Part shown: in pieces, positions 5,939-14,980 of the stretch
Layout: each line of letters starts with the position of its first letter
Position numbering within the stretch: position 1 is the stretch's first letter
Source: Alphaproteobacteria bacterium
GTDB lineage: Bacteria > Pseudomonadota > Alphaproteobacteria > RF32 > CAG-239
Direction of reading: 5' to 3'
Assembly (NCBI GenBank): GCA_900767645.1
Contig: CAAFZY010000011.1
Span: forward strand, 1 to 20,212
DNA: 20,212 nucleotides
Made by a program: the position numbers and the translations under genes
The notes under the pieces: generated by a model
What the model was told of the DNA's origin: nothing
The model's input: only the letters and a program-made list of their open reading frames with translations
Databases searched by the model: none

Positions 5939-8900
5939 ATGGACGTTGAACAGCTTAAAAAAAATTTATCTTCCGATTTATACGACCAAATAAAAATTAT
6001 TGACGGCTCCGTAAATGATGAACAAGCTCGTCATAATTACCTTGAAAAAATTGCCAAACTTTTATTTAAGGATTCGTTTAATTTGGAATATAATCGGGTG
6101 TTTTTCTGCATTTCTGAAAATGCGGAGCCTGATGCCGCCTTTGTATTTTCTGCTTCTCAAGAAAAAAATGCCGAAGTTAAAAGCACGCCGGTGTTTTATA
6201 TTACCACCGGATTGTTGAATGTTGTTCAAAACGAAGACCAACTTGCTTTTGTTTTAAACACCGAACTTAAACATATTCCGCCCTATTTCAGCAACAGCGT
6301 CATCAATGCCGGCATTGAAGCCCTTGATTCGGACGTTGCCGGCATGGAAAGAATGATTAACGCCGGATACAACATTTTTGAAGCCCGCAAGCTTATTTCT
6401 CATGTGTTGATTAACACCGATAAATATCCGATATTGGCTCAAAAAATTGCCGATGAACTCGGGGAATACGCCAATAATGAAAGTCGCCTTAACGCGCTTG
6501 ATTTAAAAATCAAAACTCTGGAAGAAAAATATCAAAAACAAAATATCGACATCAACACTTTTGTTCCGACCGGCATTCCGGCCAAAATCAAAACCACTGC
6601 CGGTAACGGAGTTTATAAATCCGGTTTGCGCAAAATTTTAACCGATAAAGGCTATGAACAAGCCGGATTACTGCAAAAACAAAATATTTTAATTGATGTT
6701 TTACAAAATTTTATTGATACCGACAAACCTCTTTCGCATATAAAACAGTGCCAGATTGAAGACGCCGTATTATGTTATATTGCCGACCTGCGCCGCAATA
6801 TGCCGCGCCGCATTATTTCGCAAACCGATTATGAATTTTTATGTTCATACAATCCCGAAGATGAAGAAAAGCGGCAGACACATTGGCAAAAGTTGTTTAA
6901 TTTTGCCATGCCGATTAATATTGAAATTCGCAAATCAATTCTGGGCTCTTTTCCGCAAAAAATTGTTGACAATCAAGACTTTGCCGAACAAAACCGCTTA
7001 AACGAACTGGTTGCCATCAGGCAAAAACGCGAGCTTAACGACGGAATGTGCCTTAATGTTTTGTTTTGGGATAAATTATTAAAACTCGAAACCAATCTGC
7101 CCGACGGAAACGTTTTAAGCATTTATAACGGTTGCGTGCTGAACGGCATTGACAACATCAACATAAATATGCTTTCAACCGGAAAACAAATTTTGGAAGA
7201 TATTGAAAAAATATTCCGCAACGAGCCTTATCTTTCATATCCGCGCCGTGTTTGGCACAAATTTTCAAACATAGACGATAATTTTACCGCAGATAAACCG
7301 TCCGCTTTTTTACCGGCGGAACTGCAAGCATCACCGCACCAACACAATATGCTTTTTCAAAAATTTAATTTGGCCGTTTTTCCGCAAATTAAGCTTGAAG
7401 CCTCTGAAGCTGATATTAACAAACAAATACCGATAATTGTTTTACGCTCACACACCTATGAAAACATTACCGGATTAAGCGCTAAAGAAATATACAGCGA
7501 CCGCTATTTGGTAAAATATCAAACCGACTTCCGTGAAGCGCCGTTATCTAACCTTGTCAACAATAAAACATGGTTTTACATTGCATCTGCCGATGGCAAA
7601 ATTTCAGATTCGTTTGCGCATACCAAAGTTGCCGAAAAAATTAAAAATCTGACCGATTCGCAAGAACAAATCATTTACGAGCAATTGGCAAAAGAAATTC
7701 AAGAATATTACAACATTATTCATTCCGCCGCCGAGGATGCTTCTAAGCTTGCCAATCTTAAAACCGCAGAATTAATGTATGTTAAAGGCTTAACCGCTCC
7801 TTATAAATATGTTACCAAACAAACCGGTGTTTCGTTGCTTGACTATTGCCTTGAAATACAAAATCCGCACAGCACTAAAGTTGCGCCGCAAAAACAGCCG
7901 ATAGAAAACTTTTTAACCGAAAGTTTCAAACTTTTAAAAACATCTTCCGAAATCGGCGAGGCATACAGCGAATTTAACGGCGAAAAATTAAAGAAAATGC
8001 TTTCGTCCGAAGTTATGGCGTTTATTAATTCAAAATACAATCAGGCTGAAGATAATGCCGTATTTAATGCTTATCTGCAACATATCGTTAAAGATGTTAA
8101 TGCCGCCGAACACGGTTGGAAGCTTGATGTTATCCACCCTGCCGACAGCGATATAATCGTTAACGCGGAAGACGTTTTGAAATCGCCGCGCAATCACCGA
8201 CTGTTTACCGAAGAACAATTTAAAACTTATTATAACGCTTTGTTCAAAGAAGTTGATGTTAAAAAATTGCTTGATTTGGGTCTGCTTTCCAAAAACAATA
8301 CCGTTATTCCCGAAATTAAGCACTTGGCTTTATTTACCATATCCGAACTTAATAAAAGCGCGGATAAAAATCCGGCAAACATCAATTTCAAACAATATCA
8401 ACCGCTGTTTTATGACCAACTTGCCAAACTCTTGAATTTACCGGCTGATTTTGCCCAATTTAATGATGAAGATTTACTCAATCGGCAAAAAGATATTGCT
8501 GCCAATTTGCAAATCGGCATTCTGTTGTATATTTTGACCGATGAAAGCCATAAGTTTCCGTTGGACATTTTAGCAAAACACCCCATTTATGAATTAAAAG
8601 ATTTGCAAAGAGCAAAGCTCGCGCCATATTTGCTCAAGCGCGAAAATTATCCGCAAGAAACCATTGCCATGGCATTAACTTACCGCAAGCTTTATTTGCA
8701 AAACCTGATTAACGACACTGCCGGCATTGAGTTTGTTATTAACCAAATTAAAAACGAAACCGATGCGCAAAAAGCCTTAAGCGCCTCGCTTGAAATTGCC
8801 GATATTGTAAACCGCTTGGGCGATAATCGGCTTAAAAACTTATTGGTTGAAGATAATCCGGCATTTAACACCAAATTATTCAACAAAATTGAAGCCTACC

Positions 8901-11900
8901 AAAAACTTTCGGCGGCCGGAGCCTTTGCCGATGATTATGTTTTCCAGAACAAATTTTTAGAAAGTTTTATTCCCGAAATTGAAAACATCCGCGATGCCAA
9001 CCTTAAAAACAGCTATTATGACATTTTTATCAGCAAACAGCATCGTATTGCCAACCCCGACATCAGACGACGTTACCATCAATTGTGGGTACAATCGGTA
9101 TTCGCGGCTTGCGGCTCGCAAATTGACGATAAATCAACCGCTCTTTACAACAAAGTTAAGCCTTATGCCGAAAAATTGCACGGTCATTATGTAATTCGCG
9201 ATATGGCAGGCTCACGCTTGGAAGAAAACTTAAATCCGGCTGATCGTATTGAAATTTCGTCATTGCTGGCCGATCGTTTTATTGCCCAAAAAGAATTGTC
9301 CGCTCTGCTCAAACCGCAACCGGCCGACTTTAATGAAATGAACGAAGAATACGCCGATAACAACCATTTCCAAATTGCCGGCTTTGACTTTATTAAAGCT
9401 CTTCTGCGAATTATTCCGTCCGAAACCGACAGCATCATTGGCTTTTTAATTTCATCGGGGTCTATGGAAAAATGCAAAGATTATTGCGAATATTTAAATG
9501 CTGTTAAGCAAACCAATATGCCGGCCGCAAAATTGCAAATTTCGCCCCAAACCTTACAAATTATGTATCATGAATATTGGGGATATCCGGCTGAAGCCCG
9601 AGCGGTGATTTTAAATGAATTATTGCAAGCCGCCAGCATCGGTACTGCTGACGACAGTTGGGAGCGCGTTTTTCGCAAAATTGCCGTCTATGTTTTTCCG
9701 AATGCCGACGATAAGCTTGCTCAATTAGGTTACAGCTTTTTACACAGCTATATTCAGGCGCATCAAAATCAAGACCGCGCACTGTATTTGGTTGCCATGA
9801 TAACCGCCGCCAATCTTAACGCAGCCGCCACCGAATCACACAAAAGTATTGCCGCCGGTTTGCGTTTATTCTTGGAAAATTCAGGACCGGAAGCCGTCAA
9901 GGTAAGTCAGGCTTTAGTTGCCTGCACTACAATTCCATGGTTTATCCGTGAAGAAATTAAAAACGCCCGAAGCATCGGCAGAACCCCTGCCCGTTGGGAA
10001 TTGTTTGAATGGCTCGACTTTTACAACAAACAAGAAAACAGCACTAAATTTGATTATAAATCCGATATTTGGCTCGGACGCATCATTAAATCTTCCGCTT
10101 GTTTCGTAACGCTTGAAAAAGGCGTATATGAACAAAACAAAGCTCCGTTTGAGAGCGACCGCATCATTAAAATTTTACGAGCCGGCATCAGACTTGCCGT
10201 TACCCGTGAATTAAGTGCCTTTGAAACCATGTTGTATGACTTATCGCATCAAGGCTATTTCCGCAACGGCATTGACGATGTGCTGAACTTAATCAGACAA
10301 TCAGTACAAAATTTAATGACTGAAACCGATTTACAACTTGGATATAACCAGCAAATCGCCGCTCAAAAAATTTATAACAATCGTGAAATTGAAAATGACG
10401 GTTATACATTTAAGTTCCACATTGCCGATTGGATAGCTTACGGCAACACATGGGCTGAAATTGAACGCGCCACCGGCTCTGAACTTGACAGTATTAAAAA
10501 TCTGCGTTACCGGCAGGCGGCCGCCAAAACATATTTCACTTTTGAAATTTCCAATTTGCTCTCCGGCAGACAATTTGACCATAATCAAATCGGACATTTA
10601 GTACGAATTAATCCGGAACAAAACATTATCAGTATTTTTGATTTAGGCGCTTCCGCACTGGTTCCCCCGTCCGAAAAAGACAAAGAACTGCTCGGCGAAA
10701 TTATTTACCGCACTTTAGAAAAATTTATTAATGACGCTCATGAAGGCAATGCGTTCCGTCGCGCCGGATTTATTTTAAGTTCCGAAATTGATACGGCATA
10801 TCGCAAAAAGCTGACTTTATCTTCATATTTGGCTGAAGCGCAAAGCGGATTAAATTCATTGGTAGACTTTTACAAAGATTTTAGTGAAACCGACTTTCTA
10901 AACTGCATTACCGGAGCAATCGACAACGAAAATATGCCGATAGATACCGCCTTAATGAAAGGCTTCATCGGCGAAGGATTAAAAGATATCGGATTATTTG
11001 AATCCGAACAACCGGTGCTCTCCAGCCAAGACAAAGAACTGCTCGGCGCTTTGTTATTTAATATGTATGCCGATTCGTTTAAATATCTTCCAACCAAAAT
11101 CGGCAGCGTAATCAAAAAAGAAATTATCAAAACACAGCAGTTGTCCGAAGAAAATTTATCGTTGCTGAAAATTATTGCCGACAAAATCAAAGAACTTGAC
11201 AAGTCGTCATTAAGCACTGATTTGCCCAAAGAATTTATTCCTTCAATCGGCGAAATGGTAAATAGGCAAAATGTAGATTCTTCTATTTTGAAAGGATTCT
11301 TAAAAGAGGTTATCGCCACTGTCAACCAACAAGAGAACGGCACTCCATTTTCGCCGGAAGACCGATACGAATTCGGACGCCTGCTTTATGACACCTTTAA
11401 CTTTACGGTAGCCGATAACAGCAGCGGACAAGACCCCGATATGATGACCACTTATCAAATGCTGTACAAAAGCGGTAACTATAAATCGCAATATGCCGCC
11501 AAAATTGCCGCTATTGTTAATCTGGTTAAAACCGTTAAAATGACCAAAGAAGAACATGGTATTTCTTCCGCTGATATGGTAAAAGCAATTTTGCTTACCG
11601 GCAAGGGCGACCCTGATATTATCGATGGCATGAACGACACTTTCAAAAACCGCACACCAAACTCGTTATCTCGCACGGTTGTCGGCAAAGGTCTGGAACT
11701 GTTTTTAGCTCAAGAGCAAACCGAACCGAGCGTATTGAAACGCGCTTTGATTAAAATTTTCATTCGCAAAAAAAATGCCGTAAGTTCTAATACCGATTTG
11801 AATGAAACCATCGGCAATCCGGCTAACCGCAAATATTTAATCACCATGATACAAAATTATATTGCTAAATTGAGCCGCTTGCATAAACAGTATCAAAGCA

Positions 11901-11914
11901 ATATTGATAATTAA
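5939..11914 (+). CDS. Giant protein, M48-like and UbiB/ABC1-like ends
   Basis: About 1991 residues, mostly helical by eye, with no signal peptide and no clear membrane segment. Residues about 35-170 recall an M48 peptidase: FYITTGLLNVVQNEDQLAFVL is the family's GLL...edELA..L stretch. HExxH has become TELKH (108-112), so the first zinc His is missing, and the third-ligand Glu before SD (131-132) appears lost, although AGYN follows as in the family. Residues about 1300-1620 follow the order of UbiB/ABC1 kinase motifs: GPEAVKVSQ (1316-1324) for KxGQ, ETD (1462-1464) for ExD, a GSELD stretch for the mE..G segment, and FDLGA (D1568) for DFG. The lysine-bearing VAVK strand is not clear. The middle is unrecognised. 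ATG 5939 has AGCAGG six bases upstream; ATG 5924 is in frame but has no Shine-Dalgarno sequence. Existence of the gene is near certain; both domain calls are tentative. Function unknown. Confidence 0.8.
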   Translation: MDVEQLKKNLSSDLYDQIKIIDGSVNDEQARHNYLEKIAKLLFKDSFNLEYNRVFFCISENAEPDAAFVFSASQEKNAEVKSTPVFYITTGLLNVVQNEDQLAFVLNTELKHIPPYFSNSVINAGIEALDSDVAGMERMINAGYNIFEARKLISHVLINTDKYPILAQKIADELGEYANNESRLNALDLKIKTLEEKYQKQNIDINTFVPTGIPAKIKTTAGNGVYKSGLRKILTDKGYEQAGLLQKQNILIDVLQNFIDTDKPLSHIKQCQIEDAVLCYIADLRRNMPRRIISQTDYEFLCSYNPEDEEKRQTHWQKLFNFAMPINIEIRKSILGSFPQKIVDNQDFAEQNRLNELVAIRQKRELNDGMCLNVLFWDKLLKLETNLPDGNVLSIYNGCVLNGIDNININMLSTGKQILEDIEKIFRNEPYLSYPRRVWHKFSNIDDNFTADKPSAFLPAELQASPHQHNMLFQKFNLAVFPQIKLEASEADINKQIPIIVLRSHTYENITGLSAKEIYSDRYLVKYQTDFREAPLSNLVNNKTWFYIASADGKISDSFAHTKVAEKIKNLTDSQEQIIYEQLAKEIQEYYNIIHSAAEDASKLANLKTAELMYVKGLTAPYKYVTKQTGVSLLDYCLEIQNPHSTKVAPQKQPIENFLTESFKLLKTSSEIGEAYSEFNGEKLKKMLSSEVMAFINSKYNQAEDNAVFNAYLQHIVKDVNAAEHGWKLDVIHPADSDIIVNAEDVLKSPRNHRLFTEEQFKTYYNALFKEVDVKKLLDLGLLSKNNTVIPEIKHLALFTISELNKSADKNPANINFKQYQPLFYDQLAKLLNLPADFAQFNDEDLLNRQKDIAANLQIGILLYILTDESHKFPLDILAKHPIYELKDLQRAKLAPYLLKRENYPQETIAMALTYRKLYLQNLINDTAGIEFVINQIKNETDAQKALSASLEIADIVNRLGDNRLKNLLVEDNPAFNTKLFNKIEAYQKLSAAGAFADDYVFQNKFLESFIPEIENIRDANLKNSYYDIFISKQHRIANPDIRRRYHQLWVQSVFAACGSQIDDKSTALYNKVKPYAEKLHGHYVIRDMAGSRLEENLNPADRIEISSLLADRFIAQKELSALLKPQPADFNEMNEEYADNNHFQIAGFDFIKALLRIIPSETDSIIGFLISSGSMEKCKDYCEYLNAVKQTNMPAAKLQISPQTLQIMYHEYWGYPAEARAVILNELLQAASIGTADDSWERVFRKIAVYVFPNADDKLAQLGYSFLHSYIQAHQNQDRALYLVAMITAANLNAAATESHKSIAAGLRLFLENSGPEAVKVSQALVACTTIPWFIREEIKNARSIGRTPARWELFEWLDFYNKQENSTKFDYKSDIWLGRIIKSSACFVTLEKGVYEQNKAPFESDRIIKILRAGIRLAVTRELSAFETMLYDLSHQGYFRNGIDDVLNLIRQSVQNLMTETDLQLGYNQQIAAQKIYNNREIENDGYTFKFHIADWIAYGNTWAEIERATGSELDSIKNLRYRQAAAKTYFTFEISNLLSGRQFDHNQIGHLVRINPEQNIISIFDLGASALVPPSEKDKELLGEIIYRTLEKFINDAHEGNAFRRAGFILSSEIDTAYRKKLTLSSYLAEAQSGLNSLVDFYKDFSETDFLNCITGAIDNENMPIDTALMKGFIGEGLKDIGLFESEQPVLSSQDKELLGALLFNMYADSFKYLPTKIGSVIKKEIIKTQQLSEENLSLLKIIADKIKELDKSSLSTDLPKEFIPSIGEMVNRQNVDSSILKGFLKEVIATVNQQENGTPFSPEDRYEFGRLLYDTFNFTVADNSSGQDPDMMTTYQMLYKSGNYKSQYAAKIAAIVNLVKTVKMTKEEHGISSADMVKAILLTGKGDPDIIDGMNDTFKNRTPNSLSRTVVGKGLELFLAQEQTEPSVLKRALIKIFIRKKNAVSSNTDLNETIGNPANRKYLITMIQNYIAKLSRLHKQYQSNIDN

Positions 11915-11925
11915 AAAAACAGAGC

Positions 11926-11957
11926 AAAAAAAACTGCCTATTCGGCAGTTTTTTTTA
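11926..11957. terminator. Bidirectional terminator, giant gene and rquA
   Basis: A short ACTGCC/GGCAGT stem (11933-11938 with 11944-11949) with loop TATTC is extended by a run of A on the left and a run of T on the right. It starts 12 bases after the giant gene's stop and ends just before the rquA stop on the other strand, so it can end transcription from both sides. Confidence 0.8.
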
Positions 11958-11958
11958 A

Positions 11959-12699
11959 TTATTCATAAAAGCTCGATTGAGCCGAAGGTTTTTCATAATT
12001 CGGAATTTGCCGAACGGCCACCGTTTTTTGATACATTTTTCCGCCGTATGTTTTTTTTCGCCATGAAAAATGTTCTTTATTTTTAGCGTAACTTTCAATC
12101 CCGTACTTCCACATACTTTCCGCAAACGGCTGATAAAGACGATTAAACGGCTTTAAAATAAAACGCCATAAATTCCATTTGGTAGGTTGATGATAATCAA
12201 CAAAAACAACTTTTCCTCCTTCATCAACACTGTCTAAAGCCGCGTTAATAACTTTAGCCTTAGTCACCGGCGGCAGCTCGTGCAAAAGCATATAGCATAT
12301 CACCGTATCAAACTTTTCGCCCAACGGACGACTTCCGTCAAATGAACGAAAGTCTATTTTTTGATAAATCGATTTGCTGCGACAACGTTCAATTTGCTGC
12401 GGACAAACATCAACAATCACATATTTTCCGTATGCCCCGATTTTTTCAGCCACCGCCTCAATTTGTTTGCCGAAAGTGCAGCCTATTTGCAAAACTTTGC
12501 TGTTGGTGCTTATTTCTTTTACCAAATCCGCAACCATACGGTTCTGCAGCCCGAAAGTCATCACATTAACAATCCGCTCATCATCAAGATAACGGCATAA
12601 CTTTTCATTTTCATAAATTTTACCGTAAATTTCTTTAACATAAGCAGGCAACTTAACCGCTTTTGAGCTTTTTATCATATTATATTTAACTGCCGGCAT
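11959..12699 (-). CDS. rquA: Rhodoquinone biosynthesis enzyme RquA
   Basis: This 246-residue enzyme has a class I methyltransferase fold and strongly recalls RquA, which replaces a methoxy group of ubiquinone with an amino group to give rhodoquinone, the low-potential carrier used with fumarate reductase. Matching stretches in order: LPAYVKEIYG (17-26), a SAM-site block KVLQIGCTFGK, IVDVCPQQI for the acidic strand, CYMLLHELPP, KVVFVDYHQPTKW, FNRLYQPFAESMW and KTYGGKMYQK near the C-terminus. The HELPP and VDYHxP stretches are what separate RquA from ordinary UbiE-type methyltransferases in my recollection. The ATG has AAGGAG seven bases upstream, which overlaps the stop of the response-regulator gene, so the two are read from one mRNA. 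A general SAM methyltransferase is the alternative. Confidence 0.75.
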   Translation of the reverse strand: MPAVKYNMIKSSKAVKLPAYVKEIYGKIYENEKLCRYLDDERIVNVMTFGLQNRMVADLVKEISTNSKVLQIGCTFGKQIEAVAEKIGAYGKYVIVDVCPQQIERCRSKSIYQKIDFRSFDGSRPLGEKFDTVICYMLLHELPPVTKAKVINAALDSVDEGGKVVFVDYHQPTKWNLWRFILKPFNRLYQPFAESMWKYGIESYAKNKEHFSWRKKTYGGKMYQKTVAVRQIPNYEKPSAQSSFYE

Positions 12700-12709
12700 A
12701 AGTATCTCC

Positions 12710-13402
12710 TTACAAATTAACTTCGTCTTTTTGAATATACCCCTGCTTAACCGCCTCTAAAACCGCCGCGGTGCGATTGGTAACGCCCAAAACCTTCAAA
12801 ATAACCGTAACATGAACCTTAACCGTACCTTCGGTTAAACCAAGTTCATACGCAATAACTTTATTTGATAATCCTCTGGCAATCGCCCGCACCACATCAA
12901 CCTGACGCGGAGTAAGTTTTTTACGTTTTTCTTTCGGCGTTTCATCAGCATCTGATAACAATTTAAGTTTTTTAAATTCTTGCGTTATTTCGCTGTTATC
13001 CAAATCATTATTCAAAAGTTCATGCGGAATATAAACCCCGCCGGCAAGCACCAAATTAATTGCGCCTAAAATAACCGCATTCGGCGAAGACTTGGGAATA
13101 TAACCCGAAACGCCGATTTCTAAAGTTTTTTGCACAATTTCTTTATCAAATACCGCTGAAATAATAACAATCGGGGTATCTTTAGCCATAGAATGAATTT
13201 TGCTGAGCGCCTCAAACCAATTTGCTCCGGGCATTGCCAAATCAGTCAATATCAAATCAAACTCAGCACTTTGTTCCAGTTTGATAAAAATTTCGGTATA
13301 ATTTTTACAAAGCTCGATTTGCGCGTCTTTGAAATCAGATTTAAGAATAAATTCCAATCCTTTCAAAAACAATTCATGATCATCAGCGATTAGTATCTTC
13401 AA
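12710..13402 (-). CDS. LuxR/NarL-family response regulator
   Basis: A 230-residue two-component DNA-binding regulator. The receiver domain (1-120) has the acidic pair D7-D8, phospho-acceptor D54 in LILTDLAMPG and K104 in GYIPKS. A linker rich in charged residues leads to a LuxR-type helix-turn-helix (about 164-220: LTPRQVDVVRAIARGLSNK, LTEGTVKVHVTVILKVLGV). The start is TTG, judged from GGGAGG five bases upstream and the exact fit of the receiver N-terminus (MKILIADDHE). It lies 18 bases after rsmE and 10 bases before rquA, so all three are probably co-transcribed. No histidine kinase is in the window, so it is an orphan here. Control of rquA or of redox genes is inferred only from position. 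Confidence 0.9.
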   Translation of the reverse strand: MKILIADDHELFLKGLEFILKSDFKDAQIELCKNYTEIFIKLEQSAEFDLILTDLAMPGANWFEALSKIHSMAKDTPIVIISAVFDKEIVQKTLEIGVSGYIPKSSPNAVILGAINLVLAGGVYIPHELLNNDLDNSEITQEFKKLKLLSDADETPKEKRKKLTPRQVDVVRAIARGLSNKVIAYELGLTEGTVKVHVTVILKVLGVTNRTAAVLEAVKQGYIQKDEVNL

Positions 13403-13420
13403 ATCGTCCTCCCACTTAAG

Positions 13421-14152
13421 TTATTTCCAATCTCCGCACAGAGCCTGCCAGCATGACAACGCCGCAATAACGGCGGTTTCAGCCCGCAAAATTCTTTTAC
13501 CGAGCGTTATAGCGCAAGTATACTTGCATTTTTGCAAAATTTCCAGTTCTTTTTGTGAAAATCCACCTTCCGGACCCACCAGCAAGGCCGCCGGCTCGGC
13601 GTTATTTGTAAACGCATTTGCAATTTCAGTGCCGCCGCCGGTTTCATCTAAATAAAAAAGCATCCGCTCCGCCGGCCAATTTTGTAAAACATGTTGCAAT
13701 GTTTCGGCTTCGGCAAGTTGCGGAACATCTTGCCTGCGGCTTTGTTCGGAAGCTTCAATTATCTGCGCCTGCAAACGCTCGCAACGAACCTTTGTCGCAT
13801 TGGTGTATTCGGTTATTACCGGCAAAATTTTGCTTACTCCCAACTCAGTTGCTTTTTCCACCGCCAAATCGGTATTGTCTTTTTTAAGCGGAGCAAACAA
13901 CAGCCATACATCAGGGCTTTTTTCAAAATTTTTATAAAGGCTTTTAACTTCAAGCCGACAGTCTTTTTTAGCGCATAAAACAACTTTGGTGCAAAACTCG
14001 CCGTCACGTCCGTTAAAAACATAAACTTCATCGCCGGCTTTAACCCGCAGCACATTTACCAAATAATGCGCCTGTTCCGGCAAACACTCAACAATTTCGC
14101 CGACTTGTAACGGAACGTCTGTATAAATGCGGATACGATTTTTTTTACTCAC
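13421..14152 (-). CDS. rsmE: 16S rRNA (uracil-1498-N3)-methyltransferase RsmE
   Basis: This 243-residue SPOUT-class methyltransferase methylates N3 of U1498 in 16S rRNA. The N-terminal PUA-like domain (about 1-75) contains HYLVNVLRVKAGDEVYVFNG. The SPOUT domain has KKDNTDLAVEKATELGVSKI, EQSRRQDVP, the SAM-binding knot loops LLVGPEGGFSQKE and LGKRILRAETAVIAAL. Length is normal. The start is GTG 14152; AAGG lies about nine bases upstream. It is the first gene of the rsmE - regulator - rquA unit and diverges from cmk. Confidence 0.93.
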   Translation of the reverse strand: MSKKNRIRIYTDVPLQVGEIVECLPEQAHYLVNVLRVKAGDEVYVFNGRDGEFCTKVVLCAKKDCRLEVKSLYKNFEKSPDVWLLFAPLKKDNTDLAVEKATELGVSKILPVITEYTNATKVRCERLQAQIIEASEQSRRQDVPQLAEAETLQHVLQNWPAERMLFYLDETGGGTEIANAFTNNAEPAALLVGPEGGFSQKELEILQKCKYTCAITLGKRILRAETAVIAALSCWQALCGDWK

Positions 14153-14188
14153 GGGTTTACCTTAAATATCTTTGTATAAGTTAGCGGT

Positions 14189-14217
14189 TTGATTATACAA
14201 TTTATAAAAATTATGTT
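14189..14217 (+). promoter_or_regulatory. Candidate sigma-70 promoter for cmk
   Basis: TTGATT (14189-14194), a 17-base spacer and TATGTT (14212-14217) lie 41 bases before the cmk ATG. The elements overlap those of the opposite promoter at 14192-14219. Confidence 0.45.
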
Positions 14218-14219
14218 AA
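14192..14219 (-). promoter_or_regulatory. Candidate sigma-70 promoter, rsmE-regulator-rquA operon
   Basis: On the minus strand TTAACA (14214-14219), a 16-base spacer and a perfect TATAAT (14192-14197) predict a start near 14185 and a leader of about 33 bases before GTG 14152. Confidence 0.6.
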
Positions 14220-14257
14220 AGAAAGAATAATATTTAACCAACTTAACGGAAAATTTT

Positions 14258-14923
14258 ATGATTATTACCATTGACGGGCCGGCCGCCGCCGGCAAAGGAA
14301 CTTTAGCGGCAGCTTTAGCAAAACGATATCGCCTCGCATATTTTGACACCGGCATGCTTTACCGTGCCGTAGGGCTGGAAATGGTTTTGCAAAATCAAAA
14401 TCCGCAAGATGAATCGGCTGCCGAAAAAGTTGCTAAAAGTTTGACTTTTGCTAAAATGATGCAGCTTTCCGCGCACCCTGAATTTCGCGGACGCATCGGC
14501 GGTGAAGCGGCATCCAAGGTTTCCGCATTGCCCAAAGTTCGCAGCGCCTTGCTCAAAATGCAACAAGATTTTGCCGATAATCCGGTTTTTGCCGACGGCA
14601 CTCCGGCTAACGGCGCCGTTTATGACGGCCGCGATACCGGAACCGTGGTTTGTCCGCATGCCGATATTAAGTTTTTTGTGGTAGCCTCACCTGAAGTTCG
14701 CGCCACCCGCCGTTATAACGAATTTATCGCCAAAGGCATACAAACCACCTATCAACAGGTGCTTGATGATTTAATTGCCCGCGACAAGCGCGACAGCGAA
14801 CGCAGCACCGCACCGCTTAAACCGGCTGAAGACGCTGTTTTACTTGACACTTCCACGATGGATATAAATCATGAAATTGACGCTGCAATTAACATAATTG
14901 AGCAAAAACACCTGAGTAAATAA
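14258..14923 (+). CDS. cmk: Cytidylate kinase
   Basis: A 221-residue cytosolic nucleoside monophosphate kinase that phosphorylates CMP and dCMP with ATP. The P-loop GPAAAGKGT lies at 7-15, followed by the substrate-binding YFDTGMLYRAVG. The central GRDTGTVVCPHADIKFFV and the lid-region Arg-rich EVRATRRYNE match the family, where the first motif normally reads GRDIGTVV. Length is normal. The ATG fits the N-terminal MIITIDGP; the Shine-Dalgarno sequence is weak (ACGGAAAATTTT). In many proteobacteria rpsA follows cmk; here a terminator and a convergent gene follow instead. Confidence 0.95.
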   Translation: MIITIDGPAAAGKGTLAAALAKRYRLAYFDTGMLYRAVGLEMVLQNQNPQDESAAEKVAKSLTFAKMMQLSAHPEFRGRIGGEAASKVSALPKVRSALLKMQQDFADNPVFADGTPANGAVYDGRDTGTVVCPHADIKFFVVASPEVRATRRYNEFIAKGIQTTYQQVLDDLIARDKRDSERSTAPLKPAEDAVLLDTSTMDINHEIDAAINIIEQKHLSK

Positions 14924-14929
14924 AATATA

Positions 14930-14966
14930 AAAAGCTCCACCGCATAACAAGGGGTGGAGCTTTTAA
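14930..14966. terminator. Bidirectional terminator between cmk and convergent gene
   Basis: AAAAGCTCCACC (14930-14941) pairs with GGTGGAGCTTTT (14953-14964) around an 11-base loop. It lies 6 bases after the cmk stop and 15 bases before the stop of the minus-strand gene. Confidence 0.8.
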
Positions 14967-14980
14967 TAAGTCAACGTTGT

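Noticed and set aside
10870..11343. A 157-codon minus-strand open frame inside the giant gene
   Set aside because: It is antisense to the giant gene, with no ribosome site and a Ser/Leu/Ile-rich shadow composition.
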